Source: Actinostola sp. cb2023
Lineage: Eukaryota > Cnidaria > Anthozoa > Actiniaria > Actinostolidae
DNA: 64,000 bases
Reading direction: 5' to 3'
NCBI GenBank assembly: GCA_033675265.1
Contig: JAUJYZ010000686.1
Coordinates: 1 to 64,000 of the forward strand
Below are positions 36,421-49,195 of the stretch, in pieces; the stretch's first letter is position 1, and each line of letters starts with the position of its first letter. The notes below the pieces were generated by a model, which saw only the letters and a program-made list of their open reading frames with translations, was not told the DNA's origin and made no database searches. The position numbers were made by a program, and so were the translations under genes.

Positions 36421-38354
36421 ATATCGCGCAAATCTCAACTAAAATTATATTCAAATTATGCAGTTTACAGAATAACACGGATATTACAATCCAAGGATCA
36501 CATCAAACCGCGCTCTCACGTTGAATGGACATTGGATCAATATTAGCCACAAACAGCCATATTGGATCAGGCGAAATCACGCAATTCAACACGCCATTCA
36601 AGTAGAGCTAAATACGTTTTGCGCTCGAAGATTTTAATTTTGTCATGATGAATTTAGTTGAGATTGATTTTTAAAAGACTACAATGGACTCTGCTGATCG
36701 CAATCATCAATTTTAAATCGGGTTATCACAATACCCAAAGGCTGTATTGCAACACTATTAAAACAGGCAGACGTTTTATCGAATCACGTGAAATAACGAT
36801 AGCAGATCACGTTCACGATCACGAAGATTCAACGAAATCGACCTTTTGGATCACAAGAATATTGTCACAACGTCAACGTTTATAGACAACCTTGAATCAC
36901 GGAGTGGACACGAAGCATCACGCAGTATCACAGTTTCACGCCGAACGGAAGATGATAACCTGCGGAAAACAGGAATATATGTGCCTTTAATCGTTTTTAT
37001 AAATCTAAAGAAAAGCGAAATTAACATTAGAATGGAGACTCAAAAACATAACGCAGATTTTAAATGTTTAAATAAATAATTAAAATAATGATGTCAACAT
37101 TAGTCTATGTCAAAAATAATGAAGTCCACCTACACAGAAACGTGAATTTGAATTTCAGTATTATAAATATTGAATGTTTAAGATAAAGAACAGGTTAATA
37201 TTCTAACGAACGATCTGGATCGCTGATTACACGCTCTGAAAACATCTCTTTTATAACATCATCATCATCATCAGTCATCAATAGTAATAATGAAATAAAA
37301 TAAAAAATATAAATATTTAGATATTATGATTTTTTTCTACACTTAATTTTTTTTTTTTTTAAAATCCACATCTCCAAACACAGTGAAGATATAATCCATA
37401 TCGAGATTTGTTTCGTGATTTTCTCTATCAATTCCTTTTTATTTTTTATACTCTAATCATGCAGAAGCCCATGAAGAGTTGATTAGATTTGTGACGTTAT
37501 AGTCTTCTTCATGAGTCAGCAATTTCTTTTCCTCTGAAGCGACTCTGTTCACTGAATCATTACAATATTTACTCATTACTGTAACTCTAATCTAACCATC
37601 AAAACAATTCATGGGGATTTTTAATCAGTCACTTTAGCTTGAGGTTGTGTTGTGTTCTTCTAAGGCTTCTAACTGCAAATAGAATTAGGGCAACGTTGTT
37701 TGAACTTTCAGTTAGTGTTGCGTAGGAAACACTCCTTATCGTAAGCGAAACTGTCATCTTGGATTAACTGTGTGGTTATACTGCTGCACTTTCGTAAAAA
37801 CGTAGTGTAATAAGGTTTAACTCAGTCCCCTCCTAAACATTTCATTTTTCCTTCTATCGAAAAATGGGAAATATTTTATTCGTTCATTTTATGTCAATTA
37901 GAATCTCCAACATTCCAAACACCAAACACATGTCTAAGAGTGTCGTTGTACGTGGGCTCTATTTGTCATTTCCTAAACACATTATTTCCTGAGAAAATGT
38001 ATTTTAATGTGGCGAAAATTAAATAAAAAACAGATATGAATTTAGTCATCTTTTAACTTTCCAAAACGGTAGGTTTTTAGTTCACATATTTTTGAACTGT
38101 GAAAGTAATCAGAAATCGTTTTTGTTTCATTGCAGTTCAATTCTCATTTTGTGAAAAAGTGGGTCGAATATTGAAGAAGCAAAAATTTAATCAATAAAAT
38201 ATTTCAAACTTTTGTCTCTATTTCCTATCAGCCGATTCTTTCTTTTGTAACATCGACATCGCAACATGAAGAAAACATGAATATTAACGTCACCATATGT
38301 CGAGAAACTACGGAAGTGTTCCCTTCGTATCCATATAAAATCAATATTACCGAG
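36421..38354. other. 1.9-kb AT-rich stretch without supported gene
   Basis: Degenerate CATATTGGATCA motifs near 36,540-36,580 and a (CAT)n run near 37,258. The 36,658-37,079 open frames are not recognised. No splice-bounded conserved exon was seen. Confidence 0.5.
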
Positions 38355-39301
38355 CAGAGGAGGTTGGTCACTTGTCACGTGCTAATTTCAACCAATCATA
38401 GCTCTTCAATTTCGTCTCTCTCCGAACAGCACAAAGTTCCATGTTTTGGTTTGTACCGCTCACAAAAGTGTTGAAAAAATCAGGAAAAAAGAAAATTTTC
38501 ACCTAATAAATCATCACAACAATTCTAGGACTATTGTCAGTCATGATGAATCGTGTATGAAAAGGGTCAGTAATATTTTCAACTATTTTTATCGTCTTTT
38601 AAGGCAGACGTATTAAATTCGCTGGTTGCTAGTTCAACTCTTTAGTGTATATTTTAAAAACAAAGAAAATATATTATAAACGCTTTTCACTTTATAATTT
38701 CCCATCTAAATAGAAAGAACAGATACTGGGCAAGCAGAAACATTCGCCGATCCCCCGCGATCCCGCAATAGTTTCGGAGATACAGAGATTTTAAAATTGG
38801 GGATTTTACGGGTCAGTAACAAAATGGCGCCACGTTCGGATCGTCTCGACAAACTTCAGTGATATATTGCTTTTCAGTATTCTAGAAAAATCGATGTAGT
38901 ACACTATGTCTAGCAGGTATGAAGGAGTAATTATGATGCACATTGATGTGTCCAACTATCATCTTTGATATTTAAAACTCCTCGAAGCGATCCCATGTGT
39001 AGTCCCTTCGCAGCCGTTCATAGAGGTCACGCAGTCACACAACGCTTCGCCCGTGAATCCAAAGCCTCAAAAGCAAAAGCCTAAAAAGCGATGTTCAACA
39101 TCTAAAAAAGCTTTGTTTCAGTCGGAGTTAAAACCAAAATACATCTGAGTTCACTTATTGTTCTTCGAGAGCGTTCATAGTCACTATAATTGAGCTTGGA
39201 GTACCGCCGTGAGCTCCTGTCTTCACGACGGTTTGACATCAACTGAATAATTTTAAATTTTACCCATGATTCTCCGCGGGGGTAGTGACCAACCTCCTCT
39301 G
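38355..39301. mobile_element. 947-bp nonautonomous TIR element with perfect 9-bp TSD
   Basis: The terminal repeats CAGAGGAGGTTGGTCACT (18 bp) are perfect inverts at 38,355-372 and 39,284-301. The 9-bp direct repeat ATTACCGAG borders the element exactly (38,346-354 and 39,302-310). The interior has no transposase and includes GGCGCCATTTTG-type sequence near 38,822. A 9-bp duplication suggests Mutator-like mobilisation. The perfect duplication points to a fairly recent insertion. Confidence 0.88.
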
Positions 39302-39501
39302 ATTACCGAGTATAGTCGTATATTCTTTCGCCCCGAAAATCGAATGAAATACATGACTGGCTCAGCGCGCTCGAATCATTTTGTAACGGAACAAAAAACG
39401 AACCAGTCTTTGAGAAAAATTGTTGCGACTTGTGCAATAACCACCAATTTTTGAAGCTACGGCGCGGTGGAACCGAAATTAACGGCTTACTGTTCAAACA
39501 C

Positions 39502-39699
39502 AGATTCGTTTTCGGGTGAGTGGGAAGTAGTTACAGTACGGTTCGTGCCGTGCCGTGACCGTGCCGTGCGGTAACTGTGCCGTGACCAAGCATTCTGGTC
39601 GGTTGAGCAATGATTTTGCGCGCTATGATTGGTTGAATAGATGTCTTCGATTCCGTATCGTGACCACGTAACTCCTGTACCGTAAGCTTTACGACTCTA
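39502..39699. mobile_element. TA-flanked MITE family 1, copy 3
   Basis: Contains TTTTCGGGTGAGTGGGAAG, CAGTACGGTTCG, an internal CCGTGCCGTGACCGTGCC expansion, GATTGGTTGAAT, and the right end ACGACTCTA with TA. It is the inverted orientation of copy 4. Confidence 0.75.
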
Positions 39700-40095
39700 A
39701 GGGAAGTACGACTATAGTGTCATGCTCACGTGGCTTATCTTCGGGCTGATCAGGAGAGCGGAAATCTTTGATTTTTTTATGTCAAGAAAAAGTGAATGGG
39801 ATAATGGGATGAAATAAAAGGGAGAACTGCGCGTAGGTAATTAAAAACTGTATCCCTCTATTTGAACATAATTAACTTAGTAAGCCGTACACTGAGTTGT
39901 CATGCCAACTAGCACAAGACGTCAGCCAACGTTATGAAATGTACGCAAACTGATGATCGAATAGACGCCTCCACACACGTCATGTAGCTAGTGATGTAAA
40001 CGAATGAATAAATGAACAAACTACTAGTATTTTATTTCAAATGTTTACGTGTTATCCGAACAAATGAAAAACAAACAGACATTCAGATAGACGCA
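39700..40095. other. Unassigned spacer
   Basis: No gene or repeat recognised. Confidence 0.5.
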
Positions 40096-40107
40096 GGACA
40101 GACAGAA

Positions 40108-40188
<81 letters not shown>

Positions 40189-40206
40189 GGCAGGTAGGCA
40201 GACAGG

Positions 40207-40240
<34 letters not shown>

Positions 40241-40281
40241 TGCAGACAGACAGGCAGGCAGACAGACAGACAGACAGACAA
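40096..40281. repeat. (CAGA)n microsatellite
   Basis: About 45 tetranucleotide copies with a few GCAG/GTAG interruptions near 40,190-40,210. Long open frames on both strands here are repeat artefacts. Confidence 0.97.
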
Positions 40282-43200
40282 ATGCGATGAGACAGTGACA
40301 GTAATTATAATAATAATAATAATAATTTATTTATTCACGTAGAACACAAAAGAGCTTACAATAGCAATTTTAACATAGATACTTCATTAAGAATCCTCTA
40401 GAGGAATAACTTCTTTAGCTTACACTTGAATCCCCTAGAATACCCTTGTGAATGTTCTAACGTCACGCTGACTTACGTAGTAATGTTTATAAAGCAACTG
40501 ATTACTTCACGATGAATTCCTATAATCAGTTACTCCCTATGACCTCACGGTTTGGCGTAATGACGTAATACATAAATTGTATAAGTCAACATGACTCATT
40601 TAGTGAAAGGGCGACCCTAATGAATACATTGAAAAAGCTCAAATGGTTCAACATTGCGGTGGTCAATTAGAGAAATCCTTGGGGGGAGGGGTGGAGATCG
40701 ATTATTGTTATGACTATGAAATTTGACGCACGTTGAGTTCGTCACGTATTCATCACGCTATTTGACTCACGAACCCTTGGAACGTGCGACAGTAATCTCG
40801 TAAAACTCCTCGCATTCCTTCTGATATCTTTTCCATCGGGGAGGGATGGGGCGTGAATGTGATATATATAAACCCTATGTAGCAATTTTTGTGAAATTCA
40901 TAGAGATAAACCGGAAACATAACTGAGAAAACTGATGAAAATGAAATCGTTGAAATCAATTTCAATGCTGAAAAGCCAATCCAGTGCCAACAGTTGGTAT
41001 CATTGTAATCACTGATATTATGTCTTTTTCGTTATTATTTTTGTCATATTATTATTTGTATTTGCACACCAATAAGTTATAGTGGCAAGTACGTTATTGT
41101 AATTTTATTCTTAGTGACAGCTATAACTGTACTTTTTGTTCAAAAGGTCACTCCTTTACCGAAAAGAAAATATGCCAAGCTAGTGACTTTCAAGGGCGCT
41201 CCGCGGTCCCTGATGACTTCTCTGTTTTCTCCTTCTTCTTTCTCGAAGATGTGACGTGATCTTGATGTAAATACTGAGGAACTATTTCTTAAATGTCAGA
41301 AATGTCGGGACCGTAATAATGTTGTTTGCCGCTGCGGTTAGCACTTATTATAAAGCTCTCTTCGCTATCCGGTTATCAAACACATTGATATAACTCATGT
41401 CTTCTTTGACATCGGCCTTGTTTCAAAGTTGACTAAAATTTAAAATTTGGTGTCATCAGAGCAGTCCTCCGCCCTTGTTGTTGCTCGCCGGATATTCTGA
41501 ATTTCCTTCCCATGACGATGCTCACGTGTGTCGTTTCTAAAGAGAGATCTTTCTTGGATCGAAAAGGTTTAACCTGGTTTTCTTGTGCGATTTTCACCTA
41601 ATTTGAAGGAATCGGGAAGCCCTCTCAAAGCAAGTATTGTTTGTCAATCACTTGAGCAACCACCCAATGAGGAGCCATTGTCGGGGCTATTAATAAAACT
41701 CACAAAGGCTAAACAAGCTCGTCATGTCAGCACTCTGAGACGAAATCTAAGCTCCAAAACCGTCAATATTGGCACGTTTCGTGTCACAGACGATGTAGCC
41801 ACAGAACTCTCACACTAATCCGGTTTACTCTTTGAATCGGAGTGAGAAAAGAGTCGGGGAAAAAAACGTCCCTTGTGAAGTACTTACCGTAGCTGAGAGA
41901 ACTAGTTTGCGGTGAGTACGTGATTGACAGAAAGTACAAACACGACGCGTTGTGATTGGTCCATTAGTGAAAACCAATCAAGTGTCGTGCATGTGTGCCG
42001 CTTCACAATGGTTCAAGTTGGCTTTTGTCTCGGCCGAAGTAAGAACGGAGACTTGAAGGGTGCTAATATTCACCGAATTCCAGCCTTTACCTCCCTTTTC
42101 AAGGCATAGCTACAACCCACAAGCCTTCATAAATACCCAAAGGATATGCAAGAAGTCTTTCTCGCCACTATGGTGTGAGAATTGAGCGTTTTCGGTGGAC
42201 GAGGTTCACGAAGTGTGATCTTTGCCGACTACCAACAGCGTTCATTATTACGTGATGTGAAAAGTAAGTCGCTGTATTCTCTCCTTGATTTGCTTGTATC
42301 TTAACAGTTAAGTGCGAATTTAAGAACGCTAGATCTCTAATAAGGATCCCTCACTTTGGCTTGAAGTAATATACCCTTGATGTCGAACTACACGCCTCGA
42401 ATACTTGATTATTGTTCGACTGTAGTAATTTTCGCGGCTCGCCGTTTGGTGTTCTAAACACGCTTATCTCTAGTATTCCTCTATTAAACGACATATAATA
42501 TCTCACTCTGCTACCACAAGACCTGTAGCTTCTTCCTGTACCATAAAACAACAATTTGAATGCATCTAAGTTTCTATAATCGTAGACATGCGAATATTAC
42601 ACGGCAGTAGAGTTTCCCGTCAATTTCTCTCGAAGATTGAATTATTTCATTTCTGTCTTGTCAGTTGTAATCGTTTATCGGCATTTCCTATCGATTATTC
42701 GCTAGTATTTCTTAGCAAATTAATATCTTACAGTTTCTATAGTATCACGTAAATACCCAGGAGTTCATATAGCTTGGTGTTTTTGTGTATTTTGGTAGTT
42801 TTGGACGTATATTTTGGTATGAACTTGGCATGGGGTGTTCAATGTGGTGGCTGGTGGGTAACTGGAAACTTACATACACTGTGCAAAACTTCCTAATACG
42901 AGACCTTTTTGAGGCTAATGCCGTTTTAATTCCCAAACACAACGCTTCCTTTACGATACCGAAGGTGAAGAAATTCCCTTCGCGAGATCATCGACTGTGT
43001 AGAAGTGATTCAATCGTCAAAACATTCAAATAAGTCCCTTTGGATTATTGTTCTGAGCTTACTGAAACCCTTTCTTATTCTACACTGCCACACGCCATAA
43101 TTGCAGGACATAATTCTTTGATTAAACTGAACACCTTAACACTGTTTTAGGTCCATTTCTCTGGCTCTATATTATATTATGGATCGTTGGTTTTCAAGGC

Positions 43201-46200
43201 CCACAGCGCTTTGATGTTGCAGCAAATTAGAATTATGCAAATTTCAATCGGACCGAAGTATTCATTTCATTTGATCGAAATAGATATGGGTTTCCCAACT
43301 TATTCGTGCTATTTCGCTATTAGATCGTTCGAAAACCCATGGTATAACATGATCTATGTTTACTGCACCGGAGAGCCTTACTTTGCGTTTTCTACCTGGT
43401 GTATTTATAATCGCTAGTCCGAACTGTAATACGATTCAAGTTCGGTTCAAACAGTCGAAGTAATTTACATTTGGTGATCCGTCAGTCAACCTTTGTCACC
43501 CCTTCGACGACGCACGCATTCCTTGTGTTGGCGAAATCACGAAGCTCAAATCTATGACTTCGATTTGCCTATCCTTTCTTTAAACTAGTCCAGTGGCGTG
43601 TTTCGTCTTATACTGTTCCTACTAGATAGTATCATTTCACGTGTGATTTTTGGTTCGATTTCACGTTTAGCTGTCTTTCGTGCTCCAAAGCCAGACATCT
43701 GTTCATTGTAGCAAGCAGCCATTGGACGCGAAAAGATCGGGGGTAATTTCGTGTTAAACGGGTAACAAAACCGACCTTTGTTTAGATTCAAGGACATCCA
43801 TCCCCCAAATATAACACTTTTGAGGTCCAAGAATCAACCATGTCACGGATCATAACCAAAGTTTAGCAATAAACGTTCTTTAATGGAATACTAAACTGCA
43901 TATTGCTGTTGGATTATGATCTGAAGCAACCTCCTAGAATGATTGATCGGCTACAGTTTATTTGTTTGCGATCTGTACGCCCAAGTAGCGCTAATTTTAT
44001 CTAGTTATGATCTTGATTTAAAAGCCTATGTGGAAAGATGAGGTCTTACACCAAGTTTGTCTGAACTCCAAATTCGCCACACTCGGTGAGGAGATTGTGT
44101 TCGCCAGTAAATAATAGTTACGTATGCCTGACCATAGGGGGCGACTACACTGTAAACTCGATCAAGCGAAGCTCTTTTTCATCACAATTTTATTTCAAGA
44201 ATTTATATTTTTATATTTATATGTTGAATTAGTGCTTCTGTGTCTTCTGTGCATGCAACAGTGGTATGGGATGCAGCACGCGATTATTGAATGTTTGATG
44301 AAGTCTATACCACTTCTGTTTGTCATAGTATATTATACTAGTTTACATATTGATGTAATGTTTGCTGTGAGTATATGTAGTGCAGACCTGTATTTGTATA
44401 CCACGAATATATGCACAGGCGTCATCCTATCCTCCTATACTCTCTATAAACCTCTACATAAGACAAAAGTAAATCATCTGAAGGATATAAAAACAAGTCA
44501 TAGTATTGAATTTCATTTTCAATATCAGCTGAGCTTAGTGATATTTTTGGCACAAATAAATGCTGACTAATGCATTGTAAAATCTTCTCTCGAAAGACAG
44601 CATAAGCAAAAGCTCTGACTTCATTAGAAAGGTGCTACATGTGTATATATGCAGGTTAGATTGTTGTGTTAAAATCAAATCAAAGGGTTTTCTTAGGGTA
44701 TTAAACTCCTAGGTTGGTCTGATCAAAGATTATTGTTTCAGTCAATCAGTTGTTATGACCAGGGGATTGCATGCATTGCCTTGATTGAATTATCACTATC
44801 ATCTAATCACCATACAGTATTGACAGCGGTTTATAACATCCATCTATAAGTAATAATAATCTTTATTCTTTATAAAGTGAATGTTCTAGATTTAAAAAAA
44901 TTTTTTTACCCAACTTACTGTATAACCTCGAACACGTAAACAGTTTTCTTTAGTAGTAAGTTTTTAATTCTTTAAAGAATTTCTGCTCATACACGAAGCT
45001 TTAATAACTAATTGTTATTATTATTAATATTCACAAGACCAAATACAAATCTGATCTACAGTGTATCTGATTTTTTGATCGACTATTGATAAAAAATACA
45101 GTAAGAAAAACTTCATGTACTACAATGTTATTTATCTCTTGTCCCAAACTTAGTAATTACTTTGCAAATTACATGCATTGCTTTGTGCTATTTATCTGCA
45201 ATTTATTCTCCTACAATTAAAATTAATCTGCTCTTGATGTCTACGATATATTTAATACTGGGATCAGTTGTGAATTCTAATATGTCATGGCATCTGAGTG
45301 GTCACTAGATTGCATAGTCTCAGATTCCAATAGATAGAAAATTATCTGTCTGTAGTAATGGAGTTGCGACATTCAGAAGTAATGATGAACTTGTTTGCTA
45401 AAAGCCCACAAACTAACTATATCGTAGTTGGTGTTAGTTAGTAAAATACCATTTAGTTTGACACTATTCTGAGGGCTTAAAAAATTGTTTTCACAGACGG
45501 ACTATCTACTCCATTGTTCTTAGAGTTAGATTCATTGACAATCAACCTTGACCCTCAGATAGGTTAGATATAGAGATAGGTTTGGATTCCACATGTTACC
45601 TTCAGCAATATAAACACTAGATAAGATGGTTGAATGATTGGCAGTCACAGCTCACTGGGCTGTTAATTCAGCTGCGATATGTAAAACTGCACTGTAACCC
45701 AAACAGTGCGTTCGCCACACAAAGAGATAGAATATCCACCATGCTGAAACAAATACTGTATCTAGAAGTGAAAAGGTTTCGTTAAACATGCAATTTCAAC
45801 CGGAAATCCATGTTGTGTTTGATTGGGCATAATTGGTGCTACTTAAACGTCACTTGTGATTGTAGTTTTCTTAGAGCTACAAGTGCCAACAACATGTACT
45901 CGTAGGCTTGCCACATTTCTTAAACAGCTCTTGAAAAATATTCAAGTTCTTAATTACAGTACAGGTTCAATTTAATCCATGTTATAAGGGTATATAATAT
46001 TTTATTATCAGTACATTAACTTTACTTGCGAATATTATTTCCTCAAAGATATCTCTTGCATACTTTGAATATTTCTTAACAATACCTCTCCAAGACGTCA
46101 TTTTGATTTATGACATTCAAAATATGTCAGTGAATTGTTGTCAATAGTTTATTAATCATTTTGTCAGAAATTGTAGTATTACTGGCTCTAACCACTCAAC

Positions 46201-46841
46201 AATACTACCTCTTGTCTCGAATAAGTTAGCTCGACTTTAAATCTAATGCACTAAATATGATTATCGGCCTATTTCATGAAATGATCACTGTCATCTAATA
46301 TAACTAAACAATGTCGTTCAGTGGGGTATAGCCAAGGATATATAACATCTGTGTATTTGAGTGATTGATATTCTTAAACTTATGTTTACTGTAGTCTGCA
46401 TTGTATCTGAAGTGACATACATTGAACATTTGAAGTTATAATATTATAGAGTGATTTTCATAAATCCGTGAAATAGACATTAGTCTAATACACAATAAAT
46501 TATTAGTAAAACACTCTAATTCCATTGTGTTCTTTTGTTGTCATTTGACTATTACACATTAACTAATAAAGTTCCTGTTGCATGGGTTTATGAAAACCAC
46601 TCTAGGAAATCCAACAGATCTAGCATTATCCACTCTTTGAACATTTCTACTTTTTCCTATTTATCAACAAATTTTCCTATTTTTTTCCTACAGTATTTTT
46701 CTGATCCCGAAATTCCTGTTTTCCTTTTTTTTTTTGAAACTGCTGCTTGGTAGTAGAAAAATGAAATTTGGTTAATTATTGTGACAGACTTACTTACTCG
46801 AAACAAAAGAGTGCTAACTGAATCAACCAGTATACATTAAG
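40282..46841. other. 6.5-kb stretch without supported gene
   Basis: A short (TAA)n run at 40,306-40,325 is followed by AT-rich, mostly unique sequence. Open frames of 60-148 residues (for example 44,124-44,570) lack splice context and family motifs. A short frame at 42,008-42,109 vaguely resembles a decayed THAP start; see the findings. No RNA gene was recognised. Confidence 0.5.
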
Positions 46842-46988
46842 CAATTATTGGATGAGGTTGAGCATGATATCGTAAATTATCAAGACCGAGGTCTGTGTTA
46901 TCTGCCGAAGCTGTGGGCTGAGGCAAATAACACAGACCAGAGGTCTTGATAATTTACGATATCATGCGAAAACCGAATTCAATAATTG
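46842..46988. mobile_element. Palindromic MITE, 147 bp
   Basis: The arms run CAATTATTGGATGAGG then CATGATATCGTAAATTATC and GGTCTGTGTTAT, and are mirrored on the right as ATAACACAGACC, GATAATTTACGATATCATG and CAATAATTG. This gives a near-complete hairpin with a short central loop. Confidence 0.85.
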
Positions 46989-47092
46989 TTTTATTAAACA
47001 TTTTGTATAAGTGAGAACACAATTATAATCAGGTCAATAAATGCTGCCATGGCCATTGACACTGCAAACCTACCACTCTTTATGATCTTGAA

Positions 47093-47153
47093 TGAACTTG
47101 ACAGGATAAATCTATTATCTGTAGCAGATAATATATTTATCCTGTCAAGTTCA
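47093..47153. repeat. 61-bp hairpin (MITE remnant)
   Basis: TGAACTTGACAGGATAAAT and ATTATCTG are mirrored by CAGATAAT and ATTTATCCTGTCAAGTTCA around a TAG loop. Confidence 0.8.
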
Positions 47154-47343
47154 CATGCTATCGAGAATTAACTGCATGCTCTCAGCCAATCAGATGCGAG
47201 ATAGTGAGTAAAATGTTTAATAATGTACATTATATGATTCCCAGTCTGTAATATAAATATTAGTATTTACTTCCATATGTATTAATTCATATACTTATCA
47301 TGTAATTATTAACTGTACTTTTGAGTAAAAGTAGATGTTATAT

Positions 47344-47488
47344 TAGAGTACAAGCCATATGTCCGTGAAACAGTACTAACTAATTAGTACTAAATAGCAC
47401 TGATGAATTAATAGAAAACAATGGAGATAACACTATTTAGTACTATTTAGTAATAGTACTATTTCACGGACATATGGTTTGCACTCTA
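47344..47488. mobile_element. TA-flanked MITE, 145 bp
   Basis: Ends TAGAGTACAAGCCATATGTC and its inverse at 47,462-47,488 (27 bp, one or two mismatches), then inner GTACTA/TAGTAC matches. The AGAGT ends with a TA border resemble MITE family 1 in type, but the sequence differs. Confidence 0.8.
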
Positions 47489-47567
47489 TTTAGGCCAGTT
47501 TGTATGTTCGCACCTTTCATTCACATATATATCTAACTATCAACCTAGTAATCGAAGGGCTCCCTGC

Positions 47568-47672
47568 AAGAACAACGTAAGTGATCTCTGGTCAAAATCT
47601 AAATTCTCCTCAAAGATTCTTTGAATTTCAAAGGAGAATTTGCGTTTTGATCACAAGTCACTTACAGTTCTT
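47568..47672. mobile_element. MITE family 2, copy 1
   Basis: Hairpin AAGAACAACGTAAGTGATC... and AAATTCTCCT mirrored by AGGAGAATTT...CACTTACAGTTCTT. Related copies lie at 51,972-52,098 and 62,170-62,273. Confidence 0.8.
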
Positions 47673-47674
47673 CA

Positions 47675-47809
47675 ATAGCTGATATTGAAGTTACACTCTA
47701 ATGAACTGAACAAAGGTTTCAAGTCGAGGCTATCAGGTCAAGTTTTTTGACTGACCCAATAGCCTCAACATGAAACCGAGTCATTGGAGTGTAACTCAAT
47801 ATCAGCTAT
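47675..47809. mobile_element. Palindromic MITE, 135 bp, abutting the previous one
   Basis: ATAGCTGATATTGAAGTTAC is mirrored by GTAACTCAATATCAGCTAT. Inner GGTTTCA and GAGGCTAT are mirrored by ATAGCCTC and TGAAACC. It begins only a few bases after the end of MITE family 2 copy 1. Confidence 0.8.
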
Positions 47810-47849
47810 TATTATTCACTGTAGCTTGAAAAAAGTTTAATTTATTTTG

Positions 47850-48134
47850 ATTAGGCCCAGCTAAAGTTGACAGGTGGTCTGCCATATATGGGCATCCATC
47901 ATTCAAAATGCTAGACTGCATGTGTATGAACAGATTAAATAAAGAAATTATAGCATATCGCACAAATGTCTTCAAAAAAAATCCATGTTTGAACTGCTTT
48001 ATACATTTGTGTAATTATTTCATAATGAACAGTACAGTAATTTTAATAGCCGAGGGGCACATTGAAGTTTATAAGTGTATTTATACTTTTACGTGCTACC
48101 CTCGTTAAATAAAGTCTTTACCTTACCTTACCTA
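47850..48134 (+). mobile_element. Possible LINE/SINE 3' tail with TTACC repeats
   Basis: The segment ends TTAAATAAAGTCTTTACC followed by TTACCTTACC. A short tandem 3' tail after an AATAAA-like signal is typical of some non-LTR retroelements. The upstream 200 bp show an open frame without recognised motifs. Tentative. Confidence 0.3.
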
Positions 48135-48507
48135 GGGCATTTCTAAACAGCTAATATTATAATAATATAATAGACTCTATTAATTCTCCCCATGGGGCTT
48201 TTCAGAATTATTACAGAATTATTACTAAAAATAACATATTGCTGTTGACATTTTGTGGTCTTAGATTAGTTAACTAACTACTGGTAATATGTACAAATAT
48301 GTCAATTGAATGTTATTATATAATCTTGTTGCCCTTAACTTGAGGTTAACCTAGTTCTTAAATGATATATTTATAGCAGTTTGTCCCAACTTGATTCCAC
48401 TGGGTTTTAACAGTTCACATATATGTACATAACTTTGTATGGTAATTACTTAGTATTATTGCCATTCATATGATAGATTTTATATAATTTATTACTATTG
48501 AATAGTT

Positions 48508-48633
48508 AAATGGAAATCTATAACACTGTAAAAAAGAGTACTTAACTAGATGTTTCGAGAAAGGGCTAAAGCTCGAAACGTCAGTAATTAAAAAGTTAAG
48601 TAGTCTTTTTTTACGGTGTTACAGATTTCCTTT
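48508..48633. repeat. Nested inverted repeat with GAAACGTCAG loop
   Basis: The outer arms AAATGGAAATCTATAACAC... and ...GTGTTACAGATTTCCTTT pair over about 40 bp. The loop holds an inner palindrome GTTTCGAG...CTCGAAAC followed by GTCAGTAA. Belongs to the same family as 48,950-49,195 and the minisatellite at 60,835-61,455. Confidence 0.7.
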
Positions 48634-48949
48634 AATCACTGAATTTATCATATACACCAACGCAGACCATACTAGTGTACTCACTAGTTTCCATTTCTAT
48701 GATTATTGTGTTATATACTTAGATTATTGTATTTTTGTGTTCGTTACCCTATATAATTCTGAATCATGTAAATAAAATGTAAGCCCCCCAGTTGAGCCGT
48801 CAGCTCTTGGGGCAAACACCCAAGATATATATATTATGTTAAAAATAAAATACATGCAATTTGAAAAAAGATTTTATCGTTAGAATTTAATTGTTTTTAC
48901 CACTATAAATTGTAATATTATATCTGAACCATTATTTGACATTGGGAAG
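48634..48949. other. Spacer with a short GC hairpin
   Basis: AGCCCCCCAGTTGAGC and GCTCTTGGGGC (48,783-48,814) form a hairpin in AT-rich DNA following an AATAAA-like motif. It may be a small repeat element end. Nothing else is seen. Confidence 0.4.
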
Positions 48950-49195
48950 CCCTTTTGGGTATGTAATCAATACTCCGACGATGGGCTAAGGCTTGAAACG
49001 TCAGTAACGTTAAGTACTTTTTATGGTGTTATCAATTTCCTTTAACCATTGAATTTATCATTATACACCGACGCAGCCTATACTAGTGTACTCGCTCTTT
49101 TTCACGGTGTTATAGATTTCCTTTAACCATTGAATTTATCATTATACTCCACGCAGCCCATACTAGTGTACTCGCTAGTTTCCATTTATAATACA
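48950..49195 (+). repeat. GAAACGTCAG repeat family, tandem tail
   Basis: CCGACGATGGGCTAAGGCTT, then GAAACGTCAGTAACGTTAAG, then two copies of a block ending ACTAGTGTACTCGCT. The block is the reverse complement of the 56/103-bp units amplified in the ZMIZ intron at 60.8-61.4 kb. Confidence 0.65.

Noticed and set aside
40012..40281. QTDR and VCLS repeat frames
   Set aside because: Artefacts of the (CAGA)n microsatellite, open on both strands.
44124..44570. 148-residue hydrophobic open frame
   Set aside because: It has no recognisable family, good start context or splice context. Its leucine- and tyrosine-rich composition is expected from AT-rich DNA.
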